Source: Steromphala cineraria (lineage: Eukaryota; Mollusca; Gastropoda; Trochida; Trochidae). From it: a stretch of DNA of 64,000 bases. The notes beneath the pieces are model-generated. The model saw nothing but the letters and a program-made list of their open reading frames with translations, was not told the origin of the DNA and did not search any database. Location: positions 40,683,468-40,747,467 of the forward strand of contig OU744735.1 of the NCBI GenBank assembly GCA_916613615.1. The letters are read 5' to 3'. The translations under genes and the position numbers were made by a program. Shown here piece by piece: positions 37,670-50,700 of the stretch. The stretch's first letter is position 1. Each line of letters starts with the position of its first letter.

Positions 37670-39222
37670 ATGCAGCTGCAGAAATATTACAAAAAGCCTT
37701 AATCAAAGTAAATGAATGGACCCAAAATTGGGGATTTCAATTATCCACAAGCAAAACTGTATCAATTCTCTTTCGGCCAACACCCAGAGCCGACTGCAGA
37801 CCACTGAAATTATACATTAATGAAGAACCATTAAACCAAGTTAAGTATGTCAAAATTTTTAGGTATAATCTTTGATGAATATCTAACATGGAATCAACAT
37901 ATTGTTGAACTGTCACATAGATGCAAAAAAGATCTCAATATATTACGAATGCTTTCTCACACCACGTGGGGCAGCAGCAAGGAAATGTTACTCTTACTAT
38001 ATAAATCTCTGATTAAATCCAAAATGCACTATGGAGCAGAAGCTTGGTGCGACACTAGTCAAACCAACATACAAAAGCTAAAAACCATACAAAATCAAGC
38101 TTACAGATATATATCAGGATGCCTAAGTGGCACATCAATGGAGCTAGTCAGACATGAACTAGGTGAACTCCCGCTAGAAAAAGAATGGGAAGATAATATT
38201 ACATGTTACATACATAGACAAATATGACCTTGATAAAATAGACGTTTTATCTGACCCATATACCAAGCATATCTTAAAACCTCCAGACATCCCCGATATC
38301 CAAGTTGATATCAAATTGAAAGACCTCATAGACAAAACTAATCCCAAACCTAGTGACCTCAGTAACACTCAAGTCTATACAGAACAAAACTACAATCAAA
38401 CTGAATACATTTAAATTTTTACTGACGGCTCTAAAGATGAAAAAGGAAGAGTTGGCTCTGGGATAGCCTTCACTCACACAGGTGATGAAGATATATCCCT
38501 TAAACTACCAGACAAAACCTCTATCTTCACAGCTGAACTTGTAGCTATTCGACAAGCACTCGTTATCACTAAAGGCTACAAACACAAAAATATAGCTATA
38601 TTTACAGATTCACTCAGCTCACTGCAAGCTATACAAAACAAAACGGAAAAATTTACCAGGGGTATAATTATCTAACTCAGGATAACAACAATGTTAGATT
38701 TATATGGGTGCCTTCCCACATAGGCCTAACAGGCAATGAAAGAGCCGACCGAGCAGCAAAAGCAGGTCTAACCCACAGCAATAATGTAAACATACCATTT
38801 ACTAAAAAAGAAATTAAGAGCATTGCAAAATCAATTACAACGGATGAATACAATAAAATTTAAAGGCAAATGGGGACATACCCAGTACTATCAAGTACAA
38901 CCTACAAAACTTACAAAAGTTAAAAACTTCCACAACTTTAGAAGGGTTGATGTAGCCATAACTAGACTCAGGCTCAACAATGTTTGCAACGGGGTTTATC
39001 TCCACAAAATAGGGAAAGCACCAAATAATCTATGTAATCAATGTAATGTCGAAGACACCATAAATCACATTCTGTTTCAATGTGATAAATACAAAAAACA
39101 CAGGGGACAACTCCTTGAAAATGTAAGCGCTAACAACCCACAAGAACTGTTAGCCAATGCTAAAAATTATCAGTACCTTTCAGTATTCCTACTACAAACC
39201 AAATTGTATAAAACATTATAAT
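37670..39222 (+). mobile_element. 5'-truncated non-LTR retrotransposon with RNase H
   Basis: Begins just downstream of the RT catalytic box. WTQNWGFQLSTSKTVSILF is followed by FLGIIFDEYLTWNQH and the RT thumb (37847-38227). A ribonuclease H domain follows: IFTDGSKDEKG, SIFTAELVAIRQAL, IAIFTDSLSSLQ, IWVPSHIGLTGNERAD, showing the D-E-D-D residues. A C-terminal CNQCNVEDTINHILFQC knuckle lies in 38823-39221. In-frame TAA before IFTDGS (38413) and a frameshift near 38660 make it inactive. RNase H places it in the I-like superfamily (I, Nimb, LOA or similar). It encodes the reverse transcription machinery of a mobile element, not a host enzyme. Confidence 0.85.
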
Positions 39223-40609
39223 TAATAACCACCTAGCCTTACACCCAAACTCCTAACCATTACCTACCCCTCATCCCCTCCCCAATTTAAGGGTCACTAA
39301 ACCCTAACAACCACCCCACGGGTAAAACTCCCAGAAGGACCCTACGCAAGCGAGACTGATCTCTTAAACTTCCTTCTTCTGGTAAGTGTTGGTCATGGCG
39401 ACCCACGACCAGAGCTGGTTGGTGAGATGGGTTCACGATATACATTACCTCGGGACCACTCGCGTAAGCCTATACAAACAGGCGCGTAGGCTCCCAACGG
39501 GAGATTTCCACCTAACACCTAAAATAATATTTACCACTCCCATATTTGGGATAACTGGTAGGACTTGGGCACAGGGCAAAATGGTTAAAACTCTTCACTT
39601 AAAGTGCACGGTGTGGCTACCCCCGGCACTTCACTAAATTATAACTGGTAATTTTCCAAGTAGCAAACCTCAAAACCCTCACTGCCTGCTTTTTAATCGG
39701 GTTCAGTGGGGAGGACAGGTATTGTACCTTAAGTGTATGGTTAGACTACCCCCTGCACTTTACATAGGTACAATACCAATCAGACGACCTTCAAGAAAGA
39801 AAAAACGCACATTGCGAAGATAACAACGCTGGAAACAACAGCAAATAACAGACTAAGTATATCAAACCAAAAAGATAAGTATTACTCCATTCACTCAATT
39901 ATCAATAAATTTAGATATAAAACATTACTAATTACAAATAAATATAAATACAATTCAAACACAATTATTCAAGTACAATTTTATTTTATCACTATTAAAA
40001 ATACCATCTCAAATACTACTTTAAACCTTTTTACTTCAATATAATTTCCCATACATAATATATTCTTTCTATCTCTTTCAGGTACCACGCCATTTCACAG
40101 CACTATTTATTTACTGACTATTAATAAAATCAGCCCCCCCCCATCACTCTATTCCAAATTCTAAATTAATTTTAACCACTTTAGAACTTTTATTAATTTT
40201 ACTTGGGTGCCTAAGACCTATTCTAAATTTCATGCCGACGATACTAAACAAGACAATATGCTTTAGCGACGCCATGTTCGGTAGTGTATGGGTATTTCCG
40301 ACATTCACGTTCCATGTCTGTGTTTACAACCAATGTTTGCACTTTTTGAACAATATCCTCTTTATACAAGTTCTTCTTGCCATGTGAATTTTGAATGCTT
40401 TTTGATATCAAGTTTAATCTCATTCAAAGAAAATTGAAAATTATCATTATTTTATGTTAAATTCGTGTATGTTAAATGATACACTTTAGTTTATAATTGA
40501 AGATATTATGCAATTTGTTGGTGTTGTTATATATCTTTCAAGGAGGTGAAACCACGCTACAATTAGCAACCCTTTAGTGGTTCATCCAAAATAATTAGTA
40601 CGATACTCT
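39223..40609 (+). other. probable 3' UTR of the RNase H LINE and following non-coding DNA
   Basis: Starts with C-rich text (ccctcatcccctccccaatt) and blocks with hairpin potential such as ggcgacccacgacc. From about 39900 the sequence is AT-rich and featureless. I cannot fix the 3' end of the element. The frame at 39386-39637 has no recognised domain. Confidence 0.4.
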
Positions 40610-40611
40610 AT

Positions 40612-40690
40612 CAATCAATCAATCAATATTCTATTCTAAGAAACCACCATTGGTGGTACAGGAACAATACAAACAATACTTTATCATAAG
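40612..40690 (-). mobile_element. retroposon 3' hairpin and (TTGA)n tail
   Basis: tcaatcaatcaatcaatatt is followed by a hairpin, accaccattggtggt. On the minus strand this is a 3'-terminal hairpin plus TTGA tail, as in CR1/L2-like elements. Confidence 0.45.
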
Positions 40691-40699
40691 TGAAAAATA

Positions 40700-42455
40700 T
40701 AAAGTGATCACTTGGTAACAGCAAACACTGTATCATGTTATGTATGTATCTGCTCACGGTAATATTGATAATTCTAATGAAACGTGAGAAGTTATTTACA
40801 ACTGAATTGTTATTCACAGTAAACAGCTGCTTAGGTTTTAAGAGAGTCGGCCATTTTCTGTAATATGTCGAAATATGTCGGCTGTCCGGCAAATCGAGAA
40901 CCCGCCGACAGATTGTTTATTTAAATCTCATAAAAAGCATGTCGAGGGATTAAGCAGGGCATATGCATTGACCAGCAGGCCTGTGACACAATTCCCTGCC
41001 CGTTCTTCAAACATCAATAAACTGTACATCATAAAAGGGCTTATTAGACTATGGAGCGCAAACGTATCTAACACTACATAATCGTGAACATAAATCAATT
41101 TTTTAACTTTGTACATTAGGCATGGTTTCTCAAAGTTAGATCGAATTTCATAAAACATATTATCTTCCGAAGGTAATATTCCACGAAAATATCATATATT
41201 CAAAGTAATTATTTTGCTGAAGTCTATTCAATTAAGCATTTCTATAATTTTTCAAACTTTCAACAATAAAAAAAATGTTCTTTTTCAAACTTCACATTTC
41301 ATAAGTCCTGTGTTGTCAAAAATGATATTCTACCAAAATCTATGTCTTTCACAGACACGATATCATGTTTGAGTTGAAGTTATATCTTGCGAAATTGACC
41401 TTTTTCAGAAAGTTGAATTCAGTCAGCCCTGGATATGCTTCACGGCTCAACGCCTAGGCCCCTTGTCGGCGTAACTGTCCACTCTAACGACACTACTTAG
41501 CTCACAGTACCCTCATACCCAGACGGGGATGAAAGGATTCAGCTGTCTAGTCTACCGTAAAGTTCAGATTGTTTTATTGTTTCATTGTGATCAGTCGGGT
41601 GTGAACAGGTGTGAATAAGGATATTAAACAGAGAACACAGAGACGTTATTTGGTAAATTGCACCATTGATGTTGTTAATTTCTGGGGACTTGTCTATCTA
41701 TAGTATATTGATGTATGAATACACATTCACTCATAACATGTATCTTGATTTGTTCACACGTGATGGGCGTGGTCTACTTTTCTGTTGAGCAAGTCCTGTC
41801 ACTTCACAACTTAGTCAGATTGATTTATTGTAGTCAAATCGATATAATTTTGGGCCTTTTGAATTTAGAATATCATGTAAAATATATATTTTGTGTTTCC
41901 ATACGATGTGAGACAAAAAGTAAAAAGAAAAAGAAATCTCTTTGACCAGTTGATATATTATAACAGTTTGAACATACAAACATATGTAGCAAGAAAATAA
42001 ACCATATTTGTAAACAAAACAGAATATGTCAAATGTACATGTAAAATGTTACAATTTACATACGCAAGTTCAAAATAACAATCATGATGATTTGTTTTAC
42101 ATACTGAAATCTATTTTGAATAATAATTTTAAATTCAAACTTCACATGACATGAGTAACACATGCAAAGTTGATATTGTGCAAACAGTGGAAATAATTAT
42201 AAACGCAAACGAGGAGCATGGAATAGCGGGTGATTCAATAAGTAATAAACAAGGGCGTGGCTACATGAAGAATATTGGCCAATGGAAGCATTGACACATG
42301 TTTGGTCTAATTGCTACGCTTCAGTCGGTAGCGTATGTACATGTGAATCATTAGATAGTGTTATTTCAAGACAATCTTTTTGATAATGATTACAGTTCTA
42401 GAATCCGATTGATTGTTTATTGCGTGAGGATCAAATCCGTAGGTTATATATTCTG
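40700..42455. other. intergenic, no gene recognised
   Basis: Contains short frames (40875-41081 +, 40928-41158 -, 41715-41945 +) with no domain, splice context or paralogue. The stretch at about 41425-41570 is less AT-rich, with CpGs, and could be an old SINE or exon. No internal promoter boxes were found. Confidence 0.4.
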
Positions 42456-42467
42456 CTTTTATAGACG

Positions 42468-42776
42468 ATTGGTCAAGAGAGACCTAATTCATTTGATGAC
42501 GATGTGATTATTATATCAAACTACATCACTGAATCAAATAAACAAGATATTACTGTTAAGGGACATGAATACCTTGTTGCTAAAATGAACGATGTGTATG
42601 TTATGACAAAAGATCATTTCTGTGTATACTTCAAACAACTTGTTATTTTACACATTTCTTTATTGTCCAAACCTTGTATCAGCCATTTCAAAGGACCATT
42701 CATTCCTATCAAAGCCCATCAATTACTGCCTGTTATGAACACCACATACGTGCGACTCTCGTCGGTAATTAATTAA
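42468..42776 (+). CDS. hypothetical exon, unrecognised
   Basis: An open frame begins directly after an acceptor-like 'attctgcttttatag'. It reads IGQERPNSFDDDVIIISNY, then KGHEYLVAKMNDVYVMTKDH, and runs to TAA at about 42776 (about 103 codons). Composition is protein-like and acidic at the start. I know no family match, and no partner exon is identified. It could equally be a remnant of a retroelement or chance. Confidence 0.25.
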   Translation: MGQERPNSFDDDVIIISNYITESNKQDITVKGHEYLVAKMNDVYVMTKDHFCVYFKQLVILHISLLSKPCISHFKGPFIPIKAHQLLPVMNTTYVRLSSVIN

Positions 42777-42779
42777 ATT

Positions 42780-43935
42780 GTTCTTTCAATGTCAACAATT
42801 TGAAATCACAATTTCCAAAAGTCAACAAACAACATCAACAAATGTTCAAAGTACTTAGTTCACAAAACCAACATATTACAAAAGGAATCATAACAGCATA
42901 GTCAGCATGTCAACAAATAACAAAATTATTTCCTGTCTTTCTAACTTTGATATTTCAAATCATTAATAATTCAAACGTAACATATTAGCAAAATGTATTT
43001 ATATGTATCGTTTTTCAAAGTCAATATTTCCCCAAAGTCGAATTCTAATCCAGGTTATGTTTCACCAGATGTTAATACAATTATAAAAACATAAAATATC
43101 AGGTAATAAATTCACAAAACTGAATTACTCAAGTGATATACTTAACATTTCAAATGAACAATATTTCATAAAATTAAGATATCATTAAATTCAGAAGATC
43201 TTCGTTATCCAACCTTTCACCAAATCAATATTTCCAAAGACAATATTTCGTAAAATTAACAAATTACCAAAGTCATCATTTAACAAAAATAACATATCAC
43301 CAAAGTCAAGATTTCACCTAAGCTACATCACCAAAGTCAACATTTTACAAAAAAACATTTCACCAAAGTCAACATTTCACCTAAGTTACGAATTAACAAC
43401 CAAAGCTGCATAATCAAAGTGTCACCAAAGTCTAAAGATCTTCCTAAATCAACATTTCACAAATTGAACTTGCAATCAAATTCAATATTTCACAAAACCA
43501 ACATCTCTCCAAAGTCAATATTTCACAAAACAAACTTATCACCAAAGTCAATATTTCACAAAATTAACAAATCGCCAAAGACAATATTTTAGTAAATGAA
43601 CATATCACCAAAGTCAACATTTCACATAATTTACTTATCATCAAAGTCAATATATCTTCCTAAATTACCATTTCATGAAATCAACATTTCACCAAAGTCA
43701 ACATAATCAATTAATCACACTACTCTACAGATCTTCCTAAGTCAACATTTCACAAATTCAACATATCACCAAAAACAATATTTCACAAAATTAGCCTCTC
43801 ATCAAAGTCAACAGTTCACAAAATCGACATGCCACCAAAGTCAATATTTCACATAATGAACATATCACCAAAGTCAACATTTCACAAAATCATACATGGC
43901 ACAAAAGTCAAAATTCAATAAAATCGTCATACTAC
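42780..43935. repeat. degenerate minisatellite, 'caccaaagtcaacatttcac' type
   Basis: More than 1.1 kb built from irregular repeats of catttcacaaaat, caacatatcaccaaagtca and close variants, with a half-unit near 20 bp and higher-order spacing of about 40 bp. The sense strand is strikingly poor in G. No frame is open. Confidence 0.85.
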
Positions 43936-44069
43936 CCATTGCATCATTTGATGACAACATTTCGGGAGGGGGGATTGCCACTATGTCCAACTGACTAATA
44001 ACTTCTCTTATTGAAGGGAAGTAACTCCTCACTTGGATGATCAGAGACTCGGTTATCCGTTAAGGACGA

Positions 44070-44195
44070 CCACGCGTGAGCCACTGGTGGCCAACCTGTC
44101 AGACACTGGTTGCTCACTGGTTACATACGCATCGTTTGGCATGGCCAACGCGTGAGTGACTGGTGTGACCACCCGTTGCCAACGCGTGAGGGGTA
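44070..44195. repeat. short CpG-containing repeats
   Basis: Three variants of ccacgcgtgag / ccaacgcgtgag, interleaved with ccactggtggcc, cactggttgctcactgg and gtgactggtgtgacc. Distinctly GC-richer than its surroundings. No function assigned. Confidence 0.5.
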
Positions 44196-44786
44196 TAGGA
44201 ACTATTTCACACTACTGTAGCTATTGAGTGGTGAATCCCAAAATGTGCATAGGGTCGAACTTTTGGAAAAAGTGCTTTTAACCAAGATGGCGGGTTAACC
44301 ATGTGACCTACTAATTTGTCATGATATCTTTTTTGCAGGACTTTTCATAGTCCATCTTTCAGGTTTCAAAGTTAATTTTGAAAAAAAGTCAATGTTAAAT
44401 TTATGATTTTGGAATGTTTTGACCAATCATGCCCAAAGCTTAACATGACTATTCCACAGTATCAACTATAAGACTGTAGAGTTTAATTGTGTTTGATTCA
44501 GTGGTTTTGACTGAATCAGTATCACAACATTCTTAAAATAATGATAATAAACACGCCAATAACAATAAGGATTCAGCAAAATTGGCTGTATACACCTATA
44601 ATGTAGAAGAATATATCGATGACATCTTCTTTGTTCATTGTACACGTTTCAACACATATTCTTGTGTCGTTCACGAGCAGAGGTTGTCATCCATATATTC
44701 CTCAGCATTATTGTCAATCCAACTTCTAAAATACCTCTCAAAGAAGTTACTGTATACACATGCCGTCGCTGTAAAATCAAGCTTAT

Positions 44787-47700
44787 TCATATAGAACAAT
44801 GACGATAGAAAAAGGTCCAATTATCAATATTGGTCTGTCTTCTTGCCTTTGGATTGTCAAACCAAGCTGTGTTGCAAAGGTTACATTCACCATTGTTTTT
44901 GAACTCTGCGTTGATGCAGATGAATTCCTTTTCCTTCCGACAGGCTTCCATGCAGGCTTCTCCTGACCTTTTGTGGAGTGTCCGGGTATTGCAGTACTTT
45001 ATCCCATGGTGCTCATAAATAGCAAAGTTTTCTCCATACTTACTGCATTCTGCAATGATAAAAATTTACATCTCATTAAAGTAGCCCAAAATTTGCACTC
45101 GTACCTCTCTTATTTTCTTATCTGAATACCGCATCAGGGATGGTGTCAGGAGACGTTCGGGCGCTTTAAACCCTACTTAAATGAGGAGGTCAATCTTCTT
45201 TGTTATTCAACTTCCTGTTTGTTAATATGTCTTTATAACATGACTCTGTCAAAACCTACTAATGACATGATAGTGTGGTTGAAAATACGGAATATCTCAA
45301 AGTGTTACAAACATTGCGTGCATAATAGCTGATAAATATACTTTGACAGACAAGAGACCATATAATGACTTACACCGAAGGGAAGACTAAGTTTTATGAT
45401 CATATCTACCAAGCACAAGGTGGTTTGCGAACATCAGAGATGTCTGCCTTTAGGAATACAGACAATGCCTTGCAGAGAAGGTGGATGGATTGGGTTTGAG
45501 AAACGAAGATCCAAAACTTCGACCAACCAATAAGATTGCCCATCTTTCCGTTATCAAAAAATTCAAGAACGTGGAACGTAGAGATGATGACCATAAAAGA
45601 CAATCTTTGTCCATTATTTTGTGGTAGCTAAGCCATTGTCATAAAGCATCAAAATGGCGAGATTGTCCGATGCCAACACGCCTTGAAGCTGGGAAGTCAC
45701 AGTCGTATGTTGCACATCAACAAACAACTGAGACTGCTACACAGAGACAAATTCAACACAAGGTCCTCTGAGGAGTGGCCATCCTAGAATGACCACCAGA
45801 CCATTACCTCCGTTGAAAGCAAGAATAGAATTCAAAGTTCTGTGTCTAACTTACAGCTGCTATCATCACGCTGCTCCATAGTACTTACAAGAAATTCTCC
45901 ACAAGCATAAGCCAAGTCGAACTCTTAGATCCTACGATCAGCTTCTCCTGACTGTTCCAAAAATCAATCTCAAATCTTTCGGAGAGCGATCATTCTTATA
46001 CTGTGCTCCTTCTCTTTGGAACTGTCTCCTGTTTGACATCAAGAACTCACCTTCTCTAGCTGTCTTCAAGTCCAAACTGAAGACTTATCTCTTTTCTAAA
46101 TATTTCTACTAGGATCTGTAAATGCGCTTCGAGCAACTGAATTGATAGACAACGCGCTCTATAAATACACTTATTATTATTATTACCTCCGACATAAATA
46201 TGCCAAATATTCATCTGACAGCTAGAGAGACCATGGTCAGACTGCTTGGACTGAGGAAACTCTCTAACCAGACCGTCCGGAACCGGTTGAAATCAGCTGA
46301 GTTGTGAGCACAGAAACTTCATCAACGAGCGGTTGAGATGGTGCAGGAATGTAAGGGTTTGGGACTTGGCCAACTGGAAACGAGTCTTGTTCAGCAATGA
46401 TGCGCGGTTCCAGCTGAGTTCAAAAGACGTCTTCAGACAAAAGAACGAGAGATTCTTTCAAAACTGTGTTTGTGAGTTCGATAGATTTGGAGGTCGAAGT
46501 GTCATGGTGAGATCTCCTTCAAACGTATTTAGAGCTTGCAGTGGTCAAGTACAGTTTATCAGCAATGACACATTGGGCAAATCATACGTCCTCACATATG
46601 CCATATTCTTGACAGACGTCAGGAAATATTCCATCAAGACAACATGGAACATGGAACATGTGACGGTAAACGTCTTCGCGAATAATTATTTCAACATCCT
46701 TCCGTAACCATCCAAATCGCATGATCTGAATCCAAATAAGCACATCTACCACATGAGCCAAATACATGTCAGCGTCGCCGTCAACGTCAACCCCAAACGT
46801 TACGAGACCTGGCAGTACCGTTTCAGCAATCCGAAGAGTTATTGGATCCATGCCAAGGACATGCCAGGCAGTGTTGACAGCCAGGGTGTGGTCATAAGAG
46901 ATAATGAACTCAGCGCCCCATATAGGAGACATCATGTTATGAGTTTTATTTCACTTTTAGCTTCCAAAAGCAGTGTATGCTTACAATTTACGAGAGTTCA
47001 TTATTTCTGCATGTCTGTTTAAAACAACCAAAATAAAACTGTATAATATCATCTATGCGTTCCTTTTTATTGAATAGTTTATATGTAAATATTAATTGTT
47101 AATTAAATATAACAAGGACATAAACATACATGTAGGTGGGGGAATATGATACATACATGTACATACGTAAAAATGTTATGCACCCCCTAAATTCGAAAAC
47201 AAAAAATGATGCTATGGCAAAGTTATTGTACCATTATATAAATAAATGACTCTTTTACATAAAAGTGTTGATTTTGTAATACTTTCTTCAAAGAAAGATA
47301 TTCCATGGAGACAATTTATGAAATTACGATTGAATTTGTAATGGTACTGAAATTTCACCCAAAATAAGTTTGGCTGTAGTGCCAAAACTGAGGAATAGAC
47401 AATGGGTTTCAGACATAAAAAGAAACATTTGTGTTACCAACTTGACTTCAACATATCAAATCATCTCTTATCTTACAAAATAAGGAAGTATTTGGTCGTT
47501 GAAATGGCATCACTTTTTTCAACGGTTATTGTCAATAATTGACGAAATGGCTGGAATCATACGATTTTGGAATAATCTTTGGATTCTTTTGAGTTCAATC
47601 TGTTAATCAAACACTTCTCATTGATTTCTAGGGGTCAGTACAGTTGACACTGACAATCTTTTGTTATTACACCATTTTCCTTGAATCTTGGTTTTTGGTG

Positions 47701-50700
47701 TTTTTGCGACTTTGAAGGTTATAAGAGGTCTAAAGAGTGACTTTTGACTAAAATTTGTATACAAAAGTTTGACCTAAGGGTTCGGAAGAATTGAATTAAC
47801 CACATCACAACTATCAATAACAACTTTCTTTTATCAGACTAATGTAACTTGTTTTTTTACATAAAACTGCAACAATTTTATGGATGCAAATATCCAAAAG
47901 ATGCGAAACGTTATCCGGATGAAACTTTCTTCCATTAACTACTAAATTATGGTTCTATCATACCATACGATTATTTCTACAATTACATCGCCTTCTTATT
48001 GATAAGGCAACTTTTGGTACTGAAAAAACGTGGGGGTGCCCAAATTTTTTTCCGTATGTATATTTTCATTGCTACAAAAAGGATATATCAACAAAAGATA
48101 CAAGTGAAACGGGAACGTACATAAAATGTATAGAATATTTGATATCACCTGATTAATTCGTTAAGAAAAGGATCAGGTGACACACCATGGCAACAACATA
48201 TACAGGAAAACACAAACTAGAGGAAATCAGCCCACCCTTGACACAGCTGACATCGGAGGCCAGATAACTGTACCCAACAGCACACTGACAGGTCCCATTG
48301 CTACAGATGGAGTTCGGGTAGTTACAGACTGCTGTAGAAGAGCACTGCATACCGAATCCTGAGTTGCAACAGTATGGAATGATAACAATTCTTGAACAAA
48401 AACCAAGCAACAAGTTATCGTGTCTCGCTTATGACCCCAACCGTGAATTCCTGACTAACTGAATTTCTCTTTGCATCTCATAACTTATACATACCAGTAT
48501 CTAGACGTATCTGTCACAGCATTTGACGCCCTAACATAATTGAAAATAATGAATGAATGTAATTGCTGCAATGGTCGGACAAAGTCTTATCTCATTAAAA
48601 GACTATTAAGTTGTATTGTAACGTTAAACTTCATCTCTCCCAAGGTACATGAAATATTTAAAATGTATTTAAAGGATTGGGAAAAATTGTTTTTTTTCAT
48701 ACAAGGATTTAGTATTAACTTGGAAAATGACTAGGTACGAAAACATTGAAAATCGTAAAAACTAAAAAGGAACGAAATCGGTTATAATTTGGCAGCGCAG
48801 CCCTCCTTGTTGGGTAGGAGGCAAGTGCAATATTTGATATGAATCAGATGTATAGTTTTCCAGCAATTGGTTAGACCAAGTAATAAATGTTATTTCAACC
48901 TCTGTTCAAACTAGATAAGCGTTTGCGGGACACCACAAAAGCAGAGCCACCCGGAAACTTGTGGTTTCGCCTTACCCTGTTTCGCCTTTTACAGGCCTCT
49001 GCAAATTTGGCATTTCACGTGACCTTGACATTTCATTGAGTATCACATTAATGTAATGATTTGAAGTGTTAAAAGTTCAAAAAATCTATTTTTTAATATA
49101 TGTTGACCTTGCTGTGACCTTGACCTTTGACAGTTCGTACTCAAAACGTTTTGAAAATTGTGTACCCTATGTCATATATACAAAAACTTCATAGCACAAC
49201 AATATTTTCAAGTTATCACGTTTACAGGGAATTTTGTAGTGCTTTTATAACTCGTGACCATTATCTTTGACCTTGAAAGTGAACAATTCCCCGGAAGTGT
49301 AAACACTTAGACATGTTCACGAGTTCTGAAAAGCTTGATGGGATAAAGTTATACCCTAATCAGTTACATTGCAATAACTCATATCTCATGACCTTGACCT
49401 TTGACCTCAAGTAAACAATCAATAAACACTTTTCATTGAGTAGAACAAACATATATCGATTAAAAGTGTCCATAATTAAAATTAGGCAGTTTTAGTTAAC
49501 CATGCTAAAATCATGACCTTGCTTTGACCTTGACCTTTGACGGAATATACTTGAATTAAAGTTAAAGCTTCATAGCACACAAACTTTTTATCATGTTTAC
49601 ACAGAGTTTTAGCTCATCTGGCCTGTAAGGCCTGATGGGCTTATGGCATGGCATGGTGTTTGGTGTCCATCCGTCCATCCGTACGTCCGTCCGTAAACTT
49701 TGTGGATTTTCGACTTCTTCTCCAGAACCTTAAGGCCTAGAAAGCTGAAACTTTGTGTACAAACTCCTTGGCTAGTGAGGATTATAAATTGTAGCTTTGG
49801 TAGTCATTTGACCCCTAATAAGGGCCACAGGGGCCACGCCCTAAAAACCTATTTTCATCTTTTTCTCCAGGACCATAAGGCCTAGAAAGCTGAAAGTTTG
49901 TATACAGAACCCTTGGCTGCTAGTGAGGATTATAAATTGTAGCTTTGGCGGTCATGTGACCTCTAATAAGGGCCACAGGGGCCACATATATAAAAAGAAC
50001 CATAAGGCCTAGAAAGCTGAAAGTTTGTGTACAGACTCCTTGATTAGTGAGGATTATAAATTGTAGCTTTGGTGACCCTGTTGCCCCTGATAAAAATCTA
50101 TTTTCATCTTCTTCTCCTGTGAAGTATAAGGCCTAGAAAGCTGAAACTTGTCGCATATATACTTAAATCAATTTTATGATTGGTGACACTGTGGCCACTC
50201 AACAGCATAATTAATGATGAAGCCTGATGAGCTACAGAGCCAATGGCTCTATTTTTTAAGAGTGTTTACATATCGGGAAAACTGACTGCCTAAGAAATAG
50301 GGTTACCTTACACAGACAACACATTAGCAATGAAAAATATCGTTGTTTATTTGTAATTGTAACATGACTTCGGTAAATACTCGTTTCTGATTGGTTGATT
50401 TGAAGAATTTGCAAGTGTTAAATGGCAATGAACACCCGCAAATTGGCTGAGGCGAATCACCGCGAAAGGATACATTATTTGGTCCACCTCAACATTAAAA
50501 TGTTCTGATTCTCCAAATATTTGTGACCGATTTACATTTTACTGTTGTTGCTGTCATTTTCTAACTTGCGCATCTCGTAGATGCCAAAAATCCTTTTCTA
50601 TTTGCTTTAGTTTTATGTAACCAAACTTTCTTAATTAGCTAAGTTTCTCCTAATTTGCCGCCTTGAGCCATGCGGCCGGTTTCTTTCGAATGCCGTTCCC

